Assembly (NCBI RefSeq): GCF_026626885.1
Contig: NZ_JAPNOA010000039.1
Coordinates: forward strand, 124,001-188,000
From: Parathalassolituus penaei
GTDB taxonomy: Bacteria; Pseudomonadota; Gammaproteobacteria; Pseudomonadales; Oceanobacteraceae
Reading direction: 5' to 3'
Length of the DNA: 64,000 nt
Made by a program: the position numbers and the translations under genes. The notes under the pieces are model-generated. The model was not told the origin of the DNA, made no database searches, and saw nothing but the letters and a program-made list of their open reading frames with translations. Numbering within the stretch: position 1 is the stretch's first letter; each line of letters opens with the position of its first letter. Below are positions 1 through 8,994 of this stretch, in pieces.

Positions 1-410
1 GCGTTCATCGGTGCGGATTTGTCTTTTGGTGCAATCACCAGATGCACACCGGCGGCATCCGCAGTACGGATACAAGCGCCGAGGTTATGCGGGTCGGTGA
101 CACCGTCCAGAATCAGGATAAACGGGTTACCCTCAATCGCATCCAGCAGTTCGGTCAGATGACGCTCGCTGTAACCTTGCAAAGGCTTGCGGAAAGCAAT
201 CACACCCTGGTGATTGCCTTCAACTTTCTGGTTCAGAAGGCCTTTGTCGGCTTCACGAATGGTCAGGCCCTGGGCTTCGGCACGCGCCAGCACCTTCTGC
301 ATACGCTGGTCGATTCGACCAGACTGAACCCAGACTTCCACCACCTGATCGGGGCTTCGTTCCAGCAAGGTTGTGACGGCGTGCAGGCCGTATACGGCTT
401 CAAGTTTCAT
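1..410 (-). CDS. rlmB: 23S rRNA (guanosine-2'-O-)-methyltransferase RlmB, 3' part missing
   Basis: This SpoU/TrmH-family SPOUT enzyme 2'-O-methylates a guanosine of 23S rRNA using S-adenosylmethionine. About 136 N-terminal residues are in the window: MKLEAVYGLHAV at the start, the L30e-like RNA-binding domain (about 1-85), then the start of the catalytic domain with DPHNLGACIRTADA, which holds the conserved Asn-x-Gly and Arg of SPOUT motif 1. The C-terminal knot lies beyond the window edge. The ATG is 18 bases after the rnr stop on the same strand, matching the common rnr-rlmB operon. Family assignment is firm. Confidence 0.93.
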   Translation of the reverse strand, partial: MKLEAVYGLHAVTTLLERSPDQVVEVWVQSGRIDQRMQKVLARAEAQGLTIREADKGLLNQKVEGNHQGVIAFRKPLQGYSERHLTELLDAIEGNPFILILDGVTDPHNLGACIRTADAAGVHLVIAPKDKSAPMN

Positions 411-428
411 GTATCGTTCAGTTCTTGA

Positions 429-3041
429 TCAGCTTTTCTTTTTGCTGGCTTTTTTCTTGCCAGCTGCTTTTGGGGCTGCCTTGGCGGCGTTCAGCTTCTG
501 GCGCTTGCTCGGCTTTTTCTTCTTGCCGTCGGCCTTTTTGCTGTCGGCTTTTTTGCCATCCGGCTTTTTGAAGGATGGCTTTTTGCCAGCCTTGCCGTCA
601 GCACTGCTGTCGTCAGCGGCCTTGCGCTTTTTGCCGTACAGGCCAGTACCCTTGCGATCCGGGTCGGCTGGCAGAATTGGCACCAGATCCGGTTTCAGGG
701 TCTGTTCTTCACCGGTCTGGCCAGCAACTCGCTTGCGTGGCAGACGCGCTGGTACAGGCGGCTGTTCCAGCTTGCTGCGTTTCAGGCCCGGTGCGGTGGC
801 CATCTCGAAGTCGATCTTGCGTTCGTCGAGGTTCACACCCATCACCTGCACCCACAGACTGTCGCCGAGGCGGAAGCTGCGACGGGTGCGTTCACCGGTC
901 AGACGGTGTTTGACCGGGTCAAAGTGGTAGAAGTCGTTGCTGAGGGTACTGATGTGCACCAGACCTTCGACATACACCTCTTTCAACTCCACAAACAGAC
1001 CAAAACCGGTCACGGCAGAAACCACACCTTCAAACACTTCACCAACGCGATCCTGAATGTATTCACACTTCAGGAAGTCGACCACATCACGGGTCGCTTC
1101 GTCGGCACGACGTTCGGTCATGGAGCAGTGTTCGCCCATCGCCACCATGGCACCGGTGTCGTACGGGTAAATGCTGTTTTTGGCCATTGGCTGGGCGCCG
1201 TCGGCACGTTTGGCATGGCGACATTCACGCTCACTGCGGATCACGCTGCGAATGGCACGGTGTACCAGCAGGTCGGGGTAACGGCGGATCGGAGAGGTGA
1301 AGTGGGTGTACGCCTCGTACGCCAGACCAAAGTGGCCCTGGTTTTCCGGTTGGTACACCGCCTGGCTCAGGGAGCGCAGCAGTACGGTCTGGATCAGGTG
1401 CGAGTCCGGACGATCACTGATGCTGTTGAGCAGCTCCTGGTAGTCTTTCGGGGTTGGCTGGCCGCTACCGTTACGGATCGCGAGGCCCATTTCACCCAGA
1501 AAAGCACGCAGGTTTTCGAGTTTTTCCATGCTCGGGCCAGCGTGTACACGGTACACACATGGCACTTCGTATTTCTGCAGGAAAGCGGCGGCACAGACGT
1601 TGGCGGCCAGCATGCATTCTTCGATCAGCATGTGGGCGTCATTACGTTCGGTCGGGACGATTTCCTGAATCTTGCGTTCGGAGTCGAACTGGATACGGGT
1701 TTCCACCGAGTCGAAGTCCATCGCCCCACGCTCTTCACGCTTGGAGCGCAGCAGCTGGAACAGGGAATAGAGTTCTTCAAGGTGAGGCACCAGCGCGCTG
1801 TAATGGGCACGCCAGGTGTCGCCTTCTTCGGTGCGCGGCTGTTGCAGCATCAGCCAGACCTTGTTGTAGGTCAGACGTGCATGCGAGTGGATCACGGCTT
1901 CCATAAACTGGTAACCGGAGATCTTGCCGGCTTTGGAGATGGTCATTTCACAGACCATGACCAGACGATCGACGTTCGGGTTGAGGGAGCACAGGCCGTT
2001 GGAGAGTTTCTCCGGCAGCATAGGCACCACAAAGCCCGGGAAGTACACCGAGTTACCACGCTGGTGCGCTTCTTTATCGAGACCGGAGTTCACCTGCACA
2101 TAGTGTGATACGTCGGCGATAGCGACGTACAAACGCCAGCCGCCGGTGTTCTTGTTCACTTCACAGTAAACGGCATCGTCGAAGTCACGGGCGTCTTCAC
2201 CATCGATGGTGACAAACGGCAGATGACGCAGGTCGATGCGGTTTTGCTTGTCAGCGTCGCGCACTTCATCCGGCAGCTTCTTGGCTTCAACGTTTACCGC
2301 GGCTGGCCATTCGTGCGGAATGTCGTGGCTGCGAATCGCCACTTCAATTTCCATACCCGGTGCCAGGTGGTCACCCAGCACTTCAATCACATGACCCAGC
2401 GGCAGACCGCCCGGCTTGGGTTGTTCGGTAATCTGCACCACCACAAACTGGCCGTGTTCGGCTCCGTTACGGGCGGCTGGCGGAATCAGGATTTCCTGGC
2501 TGACCCGTTTGTTGTCCGGCTGCACCACGCCCATACCGGACTGGTCGAAATAACGGCCAACAATGCGCTGGGTGTTACGCTCCAGCACTTCAACGATCTT
2601 GCCTTCCGGACGGCCCTTGCGATCAAGACCAATCACCTGCACGGCCACGCGGTCGCCATGGAAAACCTTGGCCATCTGACGGTTCGACAGATAGATATCG
2701 TCGCCTTCACACAGCACAAAGCCGTAACCATCACGATGCCCTTGTACCACACCGGTAATCAGGTCGACCTGTTTCATCGGTGCAAACTGGTTACGGCGAT
2801 TACTGATCAGCTGACCATCACGGGACATGGCAATCAGACGCCGACGCAGGGCTTCAACACGCTCCGGATCGGTTTCGGCGAGAGCTTCACAGACATCTTC
2901 GTGGCTGAGCGGCCGACCGGCACCGGTCAACAGCAACAGCAGCGCTTCGCGGCTGGCTACCGGGTTGTCGTATTTCGCCGCTTCTTGCGCGGCATTGGGA
3001 TCATGAAAGGCGGGGGCAGTTTTGCTGGTGGAATCCGTCAA
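429..3041 (-). CDS. rnr: Ribonuclease R (3'-5' exoribonuclease)
   Basis: This processive RNase II-family exonuclease degrades structured RNA. In order it shows an N-terminal winged-helix region, cold-shock OB folds (about 80-240), the RNB catalytic domain with the metal-binding aspartates in DGEDARDFDDAVY, an S1 domain (about 640-730) and a long Lys-rich tail ending GKKKASKKKS. I chose the TTG at 3041 because AGGAG lies 7 bases upstream. An in-frame TTG 42 bases further upstream has no such site. That gives about 870 residues, long for the family because of the basic tail. It is the first gene of the rnr-rlmB pair. Confidence 0.95.
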   Translation of the reverse strand: MTDSTSKTAPAFHDPNAAQEAAKYDNPVASREALLLLLTGAGRPLSHEDVCEALAETDPERVEALRRRLIAMSRDGQLISNRRNQFAPMKQVDLITGVVQGHRDGYGFVLCEGDDIYLSNRQMAKVFHGDRVAVQVIGLDRKGRPEGKIVEVLERNTQRIVGRYFDQSGMGVVQPDNKRVSQEILIPPAARNGAEHGQFVVVQITEQPKPGGLPLGHVIEVLGDHLAPGMEIEVAIRSHDIPHEWPAAVNVEAKKLPDEVRDADKQNRIDLRHLPFVTIDGEDARDFDDAVYCEVNKNTGGWRLYVAIADVSHYVQVNSGLDKEAHQRGNSVYFPGFVVPMLPEKLSNGLCSLNPNVDRLVMVCEMTISKAGKISGYQFMEAVIHSHARLTYNKVWLMLQQPRTEEGDTWRAHYSALVPHLEELYSLFQLLRSKREERGAMDFDSVETRIQFDSERKIQEIVPTERNDAHMLIEECMLAANVCAAAFLQKYEVPCVYRVHAGPSMEKLENLRAFLGEMGLAIRNGSGQPTPKDYQELLNSISDRPDSHLIQTVLLRSLSQAVYQPENQGHFGLAYEAYTHFTSPIRRYPDLLVHRAIRSVIRSERECRHAKRADGAQPMAKNSIYPYDTGAMVAMGEHCSMTERRADEATRDVVDFLKCEYIQDRVGEVFEGVVSAVTGFGLFVELKEVYVEGLVHISTLSNDFYHFDPVKHRLTGERTRRSFRLGDSLWVQVMGVNLDERKIDFEMATAPGLKRSKLEQPPVPARLPRKRVAGQTGEEQTLKPDLVPILPADPDRKGTGLYGKKRKAADDSSADGKAGKKPSFKKPDGKKADSKKADGKKKKPSKRQKLNAAKAAPKAAGKKKASKKKS

Positions 3042-3141
3042 ATTCGGCTCCTGATGTGACAACCGCCGGGGCAAACATCCCAACGGTCGGAATTTACTGA
3101 AATTACGCGGGCAGTATAACGCGATCGGCTGGTTAAAAACC

Positions 3142-3513
3142 TTACACCTTACGGATATTGATCAGAATTGATTCACGACTGGCACCGGCTTGCTGCAATT
3201 GTTGCAGATAATCAGCCCAGAGGCCGTCCTGATTCAGGCACAGATGGCGCAAATAGTCCCAGTCGTAGAGGCCAGAATCGTGGCCATCATCAAATACCAG
3301 CTTGAGGGCATAGTTACCGGCAGGCTCGATTCGCAACAGGCCAACGTCTTTTTTGCCGGTTTGCAGCACGCCATTACCGGTGCCGTGGCCACGCACTTCC
3401 GCTGACGGGGAATACACCCGCAGCAACTCAAAACTCAAGCTGTACTCGTCGCTGCCGTAAACAAGGGTAATACAGCGACTGTTTTTTCTGACCTTGATGG
3501 TGTCCGGCTTCAT
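3142..3513 (-). CDS. DUF971 / gamma-butyrobetaine hydroxylase-like N-terminal domain protein
   Basis: A 123-residue protein matching the small DUF971 family, which resembles the N-terminal domain of gamma-butyrobetaine hydroxylase without the catalytic domain. The recognisable parts are an LRVYSPSAEVRGHG segment and LKLVFDDGHDSGLYDWDYL near the middle. The family is small, cytosolic and of uncertain role; some homologues are linked to Fe-S or metal handling. In pseudomonads a similar gene lies beside hslVU; here it is about 2.8 kb away across a chemoreceptor gene and a repeat locus. The divergent neighbour is the chemoreceptor. Function remains open. Confidence 0.8.
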   Translation of the reverse strand: MKPDTIKVRKNSRCITLVYGSDEYSLSFELLRVYSPSAEVRGHGTGNGVLQTGKKDVGLLRIEPAGNYALKLVFDDGHDSGLYDWDYLRHLCLNQDGLWADYLQQLQQAGASRESILINIRKV

Positions 3514-3634
3514 GCAACGCTACTCAACTTATCTGAAACAACAGCGCTGAGAATATAACCTAAACTCAAAACTGACCATGAGTGCTGATCCACGGATCAG
3601 ACCCACGCCATCAGTCCAGCGAGAGTCATATTAT

Positions 3635-5272
3635 ATGCATTCGTTACGTGCAATCAGTATTCGCAACCGCCTTTGGGTACTTATGGCGACCACCATCCTG
3701 TGTGTGATCGTCATCGTTCTGCAGGGGCTTAGCCAGACCTACTCCGGGATTTACAACGCCAAGAAAGAATTCGTCAAAGAACTGGTAGAAGATACCTACA
3801 GTCTGGTCGAACACTATTACCAGATGGAACAGAACGGCATGCCCCGCGAGGAGGCGCAACGTCTGGCCAAGGAAGCCATCAAGGCACTGCGTTACGACTC
3901 CGGCAAAGGCTACTTCTTTGTCACCAGCCCCGACGTCAAAATGGTCGCCCACCCGCTCAAGCCAGAGCTGGAAGGTAAAGACTTGCGTAACGAAACCGAT
4001 GCCAAGGGCAAGCACCACTTTGTGGTCATGGCTGACATCACCAAAGCCAACCCGGAAGGTGGTTTTGTTGAATACTTCTGGCAACACAAGGACTACAAGG
4101 AACCCAAAGAGAAGGTCAGCTACGTGCGGCTGTTCCCACAATGGGGCTGGATCATCGGCACCGGGGTTCACATGATGGATGTGGATGCCGCTTACTGGGT
4201 ATCCGGTGGAAAAATGCTGCTGACCTCGGCGGTAGTGATTGCACTACTGTTCGCCATCATGACCATGATTTCCAGCAGCATCCGTACACCGCTGCAGATC
4301 GTGAACAAAGCCATGAGCAACATTGCTCGTGGTGAAGGCGACCTCACCCAGCGTTTGCCCGCCCGTGGTGACGACGAAATCACCAGCATCGCCCATGCCT
4401 TCAACAGTTTTGTCGAAACCATCCAGAAAGTGGTCGCCGAAACCAAAAGTACCTCCCAGCTATTGTCACGCCTCAGTGGTGATATCTCTGAAGTGAGCGC
4501 CACCACCCGCCGTATGACCGAGCAGCAGCTGCAACAGACCGACCTCGCCGCCACCGGCTCCCATGAAATGAGCCTGACCATTCAGGAAGTAGCCGGCAAC
4601 GCCGAACGTGCCGCCGCCGCCGCTCGTGACGCCGACGACAACGCCCGCAAGGGTCTGTCGACCATGCACGAGACCCAACAACGGATTTCCTCGCTGGCCA
4701 CCAACATCCAGCAATCCTGTGATGTGATCCGCGGCCTGCGTGCCGAAACCGAATCCATCGGCTCGGTACTCGATGTGATTCGTGGCATCGCCGAGCAGAC
4801 CAACCTGCTGGCACTGAACGCCGCCATCGAAGCCGCCCGTGCCGGTGAACAGGGCCGAGGCTTTGCCGTCGTTGCCGACGAGGTTCGCACCCTCGCCTCA
4901 CGCACCCAGGAATCCACAGAAGAGATCAACAAGATGATCTCGCGCCTGCAGGAACAAGCCGCCCAGGCCGTAGTATCCATGGAGCAAAGCGCCCGCAATT
5001 CCGAAGCGACCTCCAGCATGTCACAACAGGCCAGCGACACCATCGCCACCATCTCCGCCGCCGTCAGCACCATTTCCGAAATGAACATGGGCATCGCCAG
5101 CGCCGTCGAAGAACAAAGCGCCGCCGCCAACGAAATCAACGGCAACATCGTCCGCATCGCCGACGCCTCCGGCACCATCGCCGACAACGCCGCCAGCGCC
5201 GCCAACGCCAGCAGCAGCCTCGCCGACAGCACCCGCAAACTCGGCAGCCTCATCGAACGCTTCCGGGTGTAA
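3635..5272 (+). CDS. Methyl-accepting chemotaxis protein with a single Cache sensor domain
   Basis: A transmembrane chemoreceptor of about 545 residues that should signal through CheA/CheW. TM1 is about residues 12-32. A periplasmic sCache_2-type domain follows ([19 protein letters not shown], then [13 protein letters not shown]). TM2 is about 190-212, then a HAMP domain and the cytoplasmic coiled coil with the signalling hairpin [20 protein letters not shown]. The ATG at 3635 puts TM1 close to the N-terminus. An in-frame ATG 57 bases upstream has no ribosome-binding site. The ligand cannot be read, but sCache_2 receptors often bind small organic acids. A strong terminator follows. Confidence 0.92.
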   Translation: MHSLRAISIRNRLWVLMATTILCVIVIVLQGLSQTYSGIYNAKKEFVKELVEDTYSLVEHYYQMEQNGMPREEAQRLAKEAIKALRYDSGKGYFFVTSPDVKMVAHPLKPELEGKDLRNETDAKGKHHFVVMADITKANPEGGFVEYFWQHKDYKEPKEKVSYVRLFPQWGWIIGTGVHMMDVDAAYWVSGGKMLLTSAVVIALLFAIMTMISSSIRTPLQIVNKAMSNIARGEGDLTQRLPARGDDEITSIAHAFNSFVETIQKVVAETKSTSQLLSRLSGDISEVSATTRRMTEQQLQQTDLAATGSHEMSLTIQEVAGNAERAAAAARDADDNARKGLSTMHETQQRISSLATNIQQSCDVIRGLRAETESIGSVLDVIRGIAEQTNLLALNAAIEAARAGEQGRGFAVVADEVRTLASRTQESTEEINKMISRLQEQAAQAVVSMEQSARNSEATSSMSQQASDTIATISAAVSTISEMNMGIASAVEEQSAAANEINGNIVRIADASGTIADNAASAANASSSLADSTRKLGSLIERFRV

Positions 5273-5304
5273 AGCAACGGGGTTTTATCCACAGCCAAAC
5301 ACAA

Positions 5305-5331
5305 AACGCGGGCAAAACCCGCGTTTTTTTA
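5305..5331 (+). terminator. Rho-independent terminator of the chemoreceptor gene
   Basis: AACGCGGG and CCCGCGTT form a perfect stem around a CAAAA-type loop and run into T7. It starts 33 bases after the stop codon. Confidence 0.9.
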
Positions 5332-5345
5332 TGGGCGCGAAATAT

Positions 5346-5457
5346 GTCAGACGTCAGACGTCGGGCGTCGGGCGTCGGGCGTCGGGCGTCGGGCGTCGGG
5401 CGTCGGGCGTCGGGTGTCGGGTGTCGGGTGTCGGGTGTCGGGTGTCGGGTGTCGGGC
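5346..5457. repeat. Heptamer array, 16 units of GTCRGRY
   Basis: Sixteen uninterrupted 7-bp units: two GTCAGAC, seven GTCGGGC, six GTCGGGT and one GTCGGGC. Variants are grouped rather than scattered, as expected from slippage or unequal exchange within the array. It opens the left side of a composite repeat locus lying between two convergent genes. Confidence 0.95.
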
Positions 5458-5468
5458 GCAACAGCATC

Positions 5469-5482
5469 GCGAATAAATTCGC
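5469..5482. repeat. REP-like hairpin
   Basis: GCGAA-TAAA-TTCGC followed by TCCCACA. This closely resembles the intergenic REP sequences of pseudomonads (established knowledge). Only one arm pair is present here, inserted between the heptamer array and the first 260-bp core. Confidence 0.6.
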
Positions 5483-5506
5483 TCCCACAACACACAATCC
5501 CGACTT

Positions 5507-5768
5507 CACCCAGCGCAGCTGGCCACCGTTAATTGCCCATCTGGGCGAGCCGGGATTCACCGCAACGGCCGACCCGGCCGGGGCATGGATGCCCCGCCAG
5601 GCCCGTTGGCACAGGGACGTGCCATCGGGCCGGGGTCGAAACGCCGTTGTCGGTGAAAACCGGAAAAACGAGCCCAGTCGGGCAAAAGCAGGGGGAGGCC
5701 CGCCCGGCCGGGGGACAAGGTCCCCCAGGAGGGCAAACGGCCAAGCAAATTAACAAACCGAGTAGCCG
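5507..5768. repeat. 260-bp multi-hairpin core repeat, copy 1
   Basis: Begins CACCCAGCGCAGCTGG and ends GAGTAGCCG. It contains consecutive hairpins: CCAGC-GCA-GCTGG, GCCCA-TC-TGGGC, GGGGCAT-GG-ATGCCCC, a long stem at 5600-5631 (GGCCCG ... CGGGCC), CGGT-GAAA-ACCG with a GNRA-type loop, GCCC-AGTC-GGGC and GGGGGAC-AAG-GTCCCCC. From 5535 to the end it is identical to copy 2. Reading frames across it are open by composition but are not conserved in copies 3 to 5. Confidence 0.92.
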
Positions 5769-5799
5769 TCGGACGACCAGTATCAATCAACACCTATTC

Positions 5800-6058
5800 C
5801 ACCCAGCGCAGCTGGCTACAAAATGCCCATCTGGGCGAGCCGGGATTCACCGCAACGGCCGACCCGGCCGGGGCATGGATGCCCCGCCAGGCCCGTTGGC
5901 ACAGGGACGTGCCATCGGGCCGGGGTCGAAACGCCGTTGTCGGTGAAAACCGGAAAAACGAGCCCAGTCGGGCAAAAGCAGGGGGAGGCCCGCCCGGCCG
6001 GGGGACAAGGTCCCCCAGGAGGGCAAACGGCCAAGCAAATTAACAAACCGAGTAGCCG
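5800..6058. repeat. 260-bp multi-hairpin core repeat, copy 2
   Basis: Same ends and hairpins as copy 1. It differs only in the short spacer after the first hairpin (GGCTACAAAATG instead of GGCCACCGTTAATTG). The two copies are direct repeats about 290 bp apart, so this is a tandem duplication or has been homogenised. Confidence 0.92.
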
Positions 6059-6064
6059 CAAAGC

Positions 6065-6145
6065 GTCGGACGTCGGACGTCGGACGTCGGACGTCGGAAG
6101 AACAGCATCCAGACCCAAACCACCAGCACAACATCCCCATCTCGC
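6065..6145. repeat. Short heptamer array plus right-hand module
   Basis: Four GTCGGAC units and one GTCGGAA (6065-6099), then the right-hand module GAACAGCATCCAGACCC..., which recurs after the heptamers at 46806 and 60312. Here the module breaks off after AACAT and lacks the terminal CCCACGC hairpin found in the other two loci. Confidence 0.85.
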
Positions 6146-6151
6146 AGGCAT

Positions 6152-6182
6152 AAAAAAACGCGGGGATCTCCCGCGTTTTTTC
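6152..6182. terminator. Bidirectional terminator downstream of hslU
   Basis: CGCGGG-GATCT-CCCGCG flanked by A7 on the left and T6 on the right, so it can work on either strand. It would end hslVU on the minus strand and also insulate the repeat locus. From 6183 to the hslU stop I see nothing recognisable. Confidence 0.88.
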
Positions 6183-6294
6183 GTTGGGTGGTTCACCACT
6201 TTTGGCAGCTAACCGGTCTGCCCGTCAAACGGGCGGATTCTGTGTTCTGAACCCCTGCCTCGCCGGCCATCAATGGCCAGACGAACAAGCGTTA

Positions 6295-7632
6295 TCAGAG
6301 AATAAACTGGCTCAGGTCCTGATCTTTCACCAGCGCACCCAGCTGGGCTTCGACGTAAACCGCGTCGATCACCACCGCTTCAGAACGCTCGGAGGCATCA
6401 AACGATACGGTTTCCAGCAGGCGTTCCATAATGGTGTGCAGACGACGGGCACCGATATTTTCGGTGCTTTCGTTAACCTCGTAGGCGATTTCAGCCAGAC
6501 GGGCAATGGCGTCGTCAGTAAAGCTGATATCCAGACCTTCGGTCTTCATCAGCGCCTTGTACTGTTCGGTCAGGGACGCATTTGGCTCGGTCAGAATGCG
6601 ACGGAAGTCTTCCGGGGTCAGCGCCTGCAGTTCCACACGGATTGGCAGACGACCCTGCAGTTCCGGAATCAGGTCAGACGGCTTGGCCAGGTGGAAAGCA
6701 CCGGAGGCAATAAACAGGATGTGGTCTGTTTTTAACATGCCGTATTTGGTGCTGACGGTGCAGCCTTCGATCAGTGGCAGCAGGTCGCGCTGTACCCCCT
6801 CGCGGGAGACATCACCACCCGTACCGCTGTCGTGACGCTTGGCAACCTTGTCGATCTCGTCGATAAACACGATACCGTTCTGTTCTACCAGCTCAACCGC
6901 CTGGGCCTTCAGTTCTTCGATGTTGACCATACGAGCGGCTTCTTCATCACGCAGCTGCTTCATGGCATCGCGGATTTTCAGCTTGCGGGTGGTCTTTTTG
7001 TCGCCACCGAGGCTGGAGAACATGCTCTGCAGCTGGCTGGTCATTTCTTCCATGCCCGGAGGGGCCATGATTTCCACACCGACCTGGGTCTGAGCCAGGG
7101 CGATTTCGATTTCCTTGTCGTCCAGTTCACCTTCGCGCAGTTTCTTGCGGAAAATCTGGCGCGTAGAGGAATCTTCTTTCTTCGGTTCGGTAGTGGTGTC
7201 CCAGCTGGTTGGGCGTGGAGGAGGCAGCAGAGCATCGAGAACACGCTCTTCAGCGGCTTCTTCGGCGCGGTGCGATACCTTGACCATTTCCTGCTCGCGC
7301 AGCATTTTGACACCGGTTTCCACCAGATCACGGATGATGGACTCAACATCTTTACCAACGTAACCCACTTCGGTGAACTTGGTGGCTTCAACCTTGATAA
7401 ACGGCGCGTTGGCGAGTTTGGCCAGACGACGGGCGATTTCGGTTTTACCCACGCCGGTCGGGCCAATCATCAGAATGTTTTTCGGAGTGACTTCCTCACG
7501 CAGCTCGGCTGGCAGCTGCATACGGCGCCAGCGGTTACGCAGGGCAATGGCCACCGAGCGCTTGGCGTTGTGCTGGCCGATGATGTGACGATCCAGCTCA
7601 TGGACGATTTCACGTGGGGTCATCTGGCTCAT
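6295..7632 (-). CDS. hslU: HslU, ATPase subunit of the HslVU protease
   Basis: This AAA+ unfoldase forms hexameric rings that feed substrates to HslV. The 445 residues match the family length. Walker A is GPTGVGKT (about 58-65), Walker B is [10 protein letters not shown] (about 250-260), and the intermediate domain lies between them. The C-terminus ends LSQFIL, the tail that docks into HslV. Its ATG overlaps the hslV stop by four bases (ATGA), so the two are translationally coupled. Confidence 0.97.
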   Translation of the reverse strand: MSQMTPREIVHELDRHIIGQHNAKRSVAIALRNRWRRMQLPAELREEVTPKNILMIGPTGVGKTEIARRLAKLANAPFIKVEATKFTEVGYVGKDVESIIRDLVETGVKMLREQEMVKVSHRAEEAAEERVLDALLPPPRPTSWDTTTEPKKEDSSTRQIFRKKLREGELDDKEIEIALAQTQVGVEIMAPPGMEEMTSQLQSMFSSLGGDKKTTRKLKIRDAMKQLRDEEAARMVNIEELKAQAVELVEQNGIVFIDEIDKVAKRHDSGTGGDVSREGVQRDLLPLIEGCTVSTKYGMLKTDHILFIASGAFHLAKPSDLIPELQGRLPIRVELQALTPEDFRRILTEPNASLTEQYKALMKTEGLDISFTDDAIARLAEIAYEVNESTENIGARRLHTIMERLLETVSFDASERSEAVVIDAVYVEAQLGALVKDQDLSQFIL

Positions 7633-8165
7633 GCGTTGTCTCCGGCGTTAAGCACTTCAATGGTCATGTTGTGGTTGGTAAACACACAGATGTCACCGGC
7701 GATGGTGAGGCTCTTTTCAGCAATATCACGGGCGCTCAGCTCGGTGTTGTGCAGCAGGGCACGAGCCGCGGCCAGTGCATAATGGCCACCAGAACCAACA
7801 CCAATCAGATCTTCTTCCGGCTGCACCACGTCACCGTTACCGGTGATGATAAAAGACGCGGTGTGGTCAGCCACGGCCAGAATCGCTTCGAGTCGACGCA
7901 GGGCGCGGTCGGAACGCCACTCTTTGGCCAGCTCAACTGCCGCACGGGTCAGTTGACCCTGATGCTTCTGCAGCTGGGCTTCGAATTTTTCAAACAGGGT
8001 AAAAGCATCGGCAGTGCTGCCGGCGAATCCTGCCAGCACGCGGTTGTTGTACAGACGACGGACCTTGCGGGCATTGCCCTTCATCACGGTGTTACCCAGT
8101 GACACCTGGCCATCTCCGGCGATCACAACCTGATCACCCCGTCGTACCGATACGATTGTAGTCAT
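7629..8165 (-). CDS. hslV: HslV, peptidase subunit of the HslVU protease
   Basis: This beta-proteasome-like peptidase forms a double hexamer capped by HslU. After the start Met comes TTIVSVRRG, so the catalytic N-terminal Thr is exposed once Met is removed. Later family features are [16 protein letters not shown] and [17 protein letters not shown]. The length of 178 residues is normal. It is first in the hslVU operon and preceded by a sigma32-like promoter. Confidence 0.97.
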   Translation of the reverse strand: MTTIVSVRRGDQVVIAGDGQVSLGNTVMKGNARKVRRLYNNRVLAGFAGSTADAFTLFEKFEAQLQKHQGQLTRAAVELAKEWRSDRALRRLEAILAVADHTASFIITGNGDVVQPEEDLIGVGSGGHYALAAARALLHNTELSARDIAEKSLTIAGDICVFTNHNMTIEVLNAGDNA

Positions 8166-8198
8166 GTAAGAACCCTGTACTGTTTCCTGAATTCCTGA

Positions 8199-8227
8199 AA
8201 ATGGGGACTGCTGTGGCTAATATCAAG
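8199..8227 (-). promoter_or_regulatory. Sigma32 (heat-shock) promoter of hslVU
   Basis: Read on the minus strand: -35 CTTGATA (8227-8221), 14 bases, -10 CCCCATTT (8206-8199). The consensus is CTTGAAA and CCCCATNT with similar spacing. It lies 34 bases upstream of the hslV ATG, matching the known heat-shock control of hslVU. Confidence 0.8.
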
Positions 8228-8248
8228 GGGCACATTCAGTATCACGAC

Positions 8249-8277
8249 TTGCACCGGATGTCGGGCCTGACGATACT
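8249..8277 (+). promoter_or_regulatory. Sigma70-like promoter of slyD
   Basis: TTGCAC (8249-8254), 17 bases, GATACT (8272-8277), about 50 bases before the slyD ATG and divergent from the hslVU promoter. It is a motif match only. Confidence 0.5.
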
Positions 8278-8329
8278 GCCAGACCGGCAACCTTTGCCCT
8301 GTTTTTTACGCTTACATCAGGCCCGATAG

Positions 8330-8812
8330 ATGATTACCAAAAACTCCGTTGTAGAACTCCATTACCGTCTGAACCACGCCTCTGGCGAGCCAATCGAATC
8401 CACCTTCGACGGTGGCGAACCAGTGCTGTACCTGCACGGCAATGAGCAGATGATTCCGGGTTTTGAATCCCGCATGGAAGGCCATGTTGCTGGTGACGAA
8501 TTCGAATTCACCCTGACCGCCGAAGAAGCCTACGGCCTGCGTCAGGACAACGCGGTGGTACGTGTACCCGTGAAACACCTGCAGGGTGCCAAGCGCTGGA
8601 AGCCAGGCATGCTGGCGGTGGTAAACACCAACCAGGGCAACCGTCAGGTTACCGTTCTGAAAGTTGGCAAGTTTATGGCCGACGTCGATAGCAACCACCC
8701 ACTGGCTGGCAAAGACCTGACCTTCGCCGTCAAGGTTGTCAGCGTACGCGAAGCAACCGCGGAAGAAGTGTCTCACGGCCACGCCCACGCTGGCGGCAGC
8801 TGCGGTCACTGA
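8330..8812 (+). CDS. slyD: FKBP-type peptidyl-prolyl isomerase, SlyD family
   Basis: This cytosolic prolyl isomerase and chaperone has the SlyD architecture: a split FKBP domain (1-70 and about 125-145) with the insert-in-flap chaperone domain between. Visible motifs are LHYRLNHASGEPIEST, EPVLYLHGNEQMIPGFE and EAYGLRQ. The His/Cys tail is short (HGHAHAGGSCGH) but could still bind Ni or Zn, as known for SlyD in hydrogenase maturation. It is 160 residues long. A terminator follows closely. Confidence 0.9.
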   Translation: MITKNSVVELHYRLNHASGEPIESTFDGGEPVLYLHGNEQMIPGFESRMEGHVAGDEFEFTLTAEEAYGLRQDNAVVRVPVKHLQGAKRWKPGMLAVVNTNQGNRQVTVLKVGKFMADVDSNHPLAGKDLTFAVKVVSVREATAEEVSHGHAHAGGSCGH

Positions 8813-8827
8813 GTTTCAGTACGCCCC

Positions 8828-8860
8828 AAACGGCTGCCATATGGCAGCCGTTTTTGTTTT
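8828..8860 (+). terminator. Terminator of slyD
   Basis: AAACGGCTGCC-ATAT-GGCAGCCGTTTTTG, perfect stem and T-run. A weaker CGTCAG-AAT-CTGACG hairpin follows at 8866-8880. Confidence 0.9.
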
Positions 8861-8994
8861 CAGAGCGTCAGAATCTGACGAGCCCCCTCCTGACGCATGG
8901 AAATAGCCTTCGCCATTGGTTATTCTCGGCCCACGACCCTAAGGCCTGACGGTCCTTTACAAGCGGATCTGGTTCACCGAGGAGAACAAGGAAA

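Noticed and set aside
906-2108. Long plus-strand frame opposite rnr
   Set aside because: It is the antisense of the conserved RNase R catalytic domain; no ribosome-binding site, and the composition mirrors rnr codon use.
3042-3141. tRNA gene upstream of rnr, as in some gammaproteobacteria
   Set aside because: Only 100 bp, no cloverleaf or T-arm sequence visible.
5346-5457. CRISPR array
   Set aside because: The repeat unit is 7 bp with no spacers and no cas genes in the window; it is a simple tandem array.
5507-5768. The 260-bp core as a group II intron or insertion sequence fragment
   Set aside because: No domain V-like hairpin, no reverse transcriptase or transposase remnant, and no target duplication was seen; the multi-hairpin, intergenic nature fits a REP/BIME-like or ncRNA element better.
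5331-6212. Open frames on both strands through the repeat locus as protein genes
   Set aside because: A 7-bp GC-rich repeat and the stop-poor core leave frames open by composition. The frames are broken by a stop in copy 3 and by a one-base insertion in copy 4, while stems are kept.
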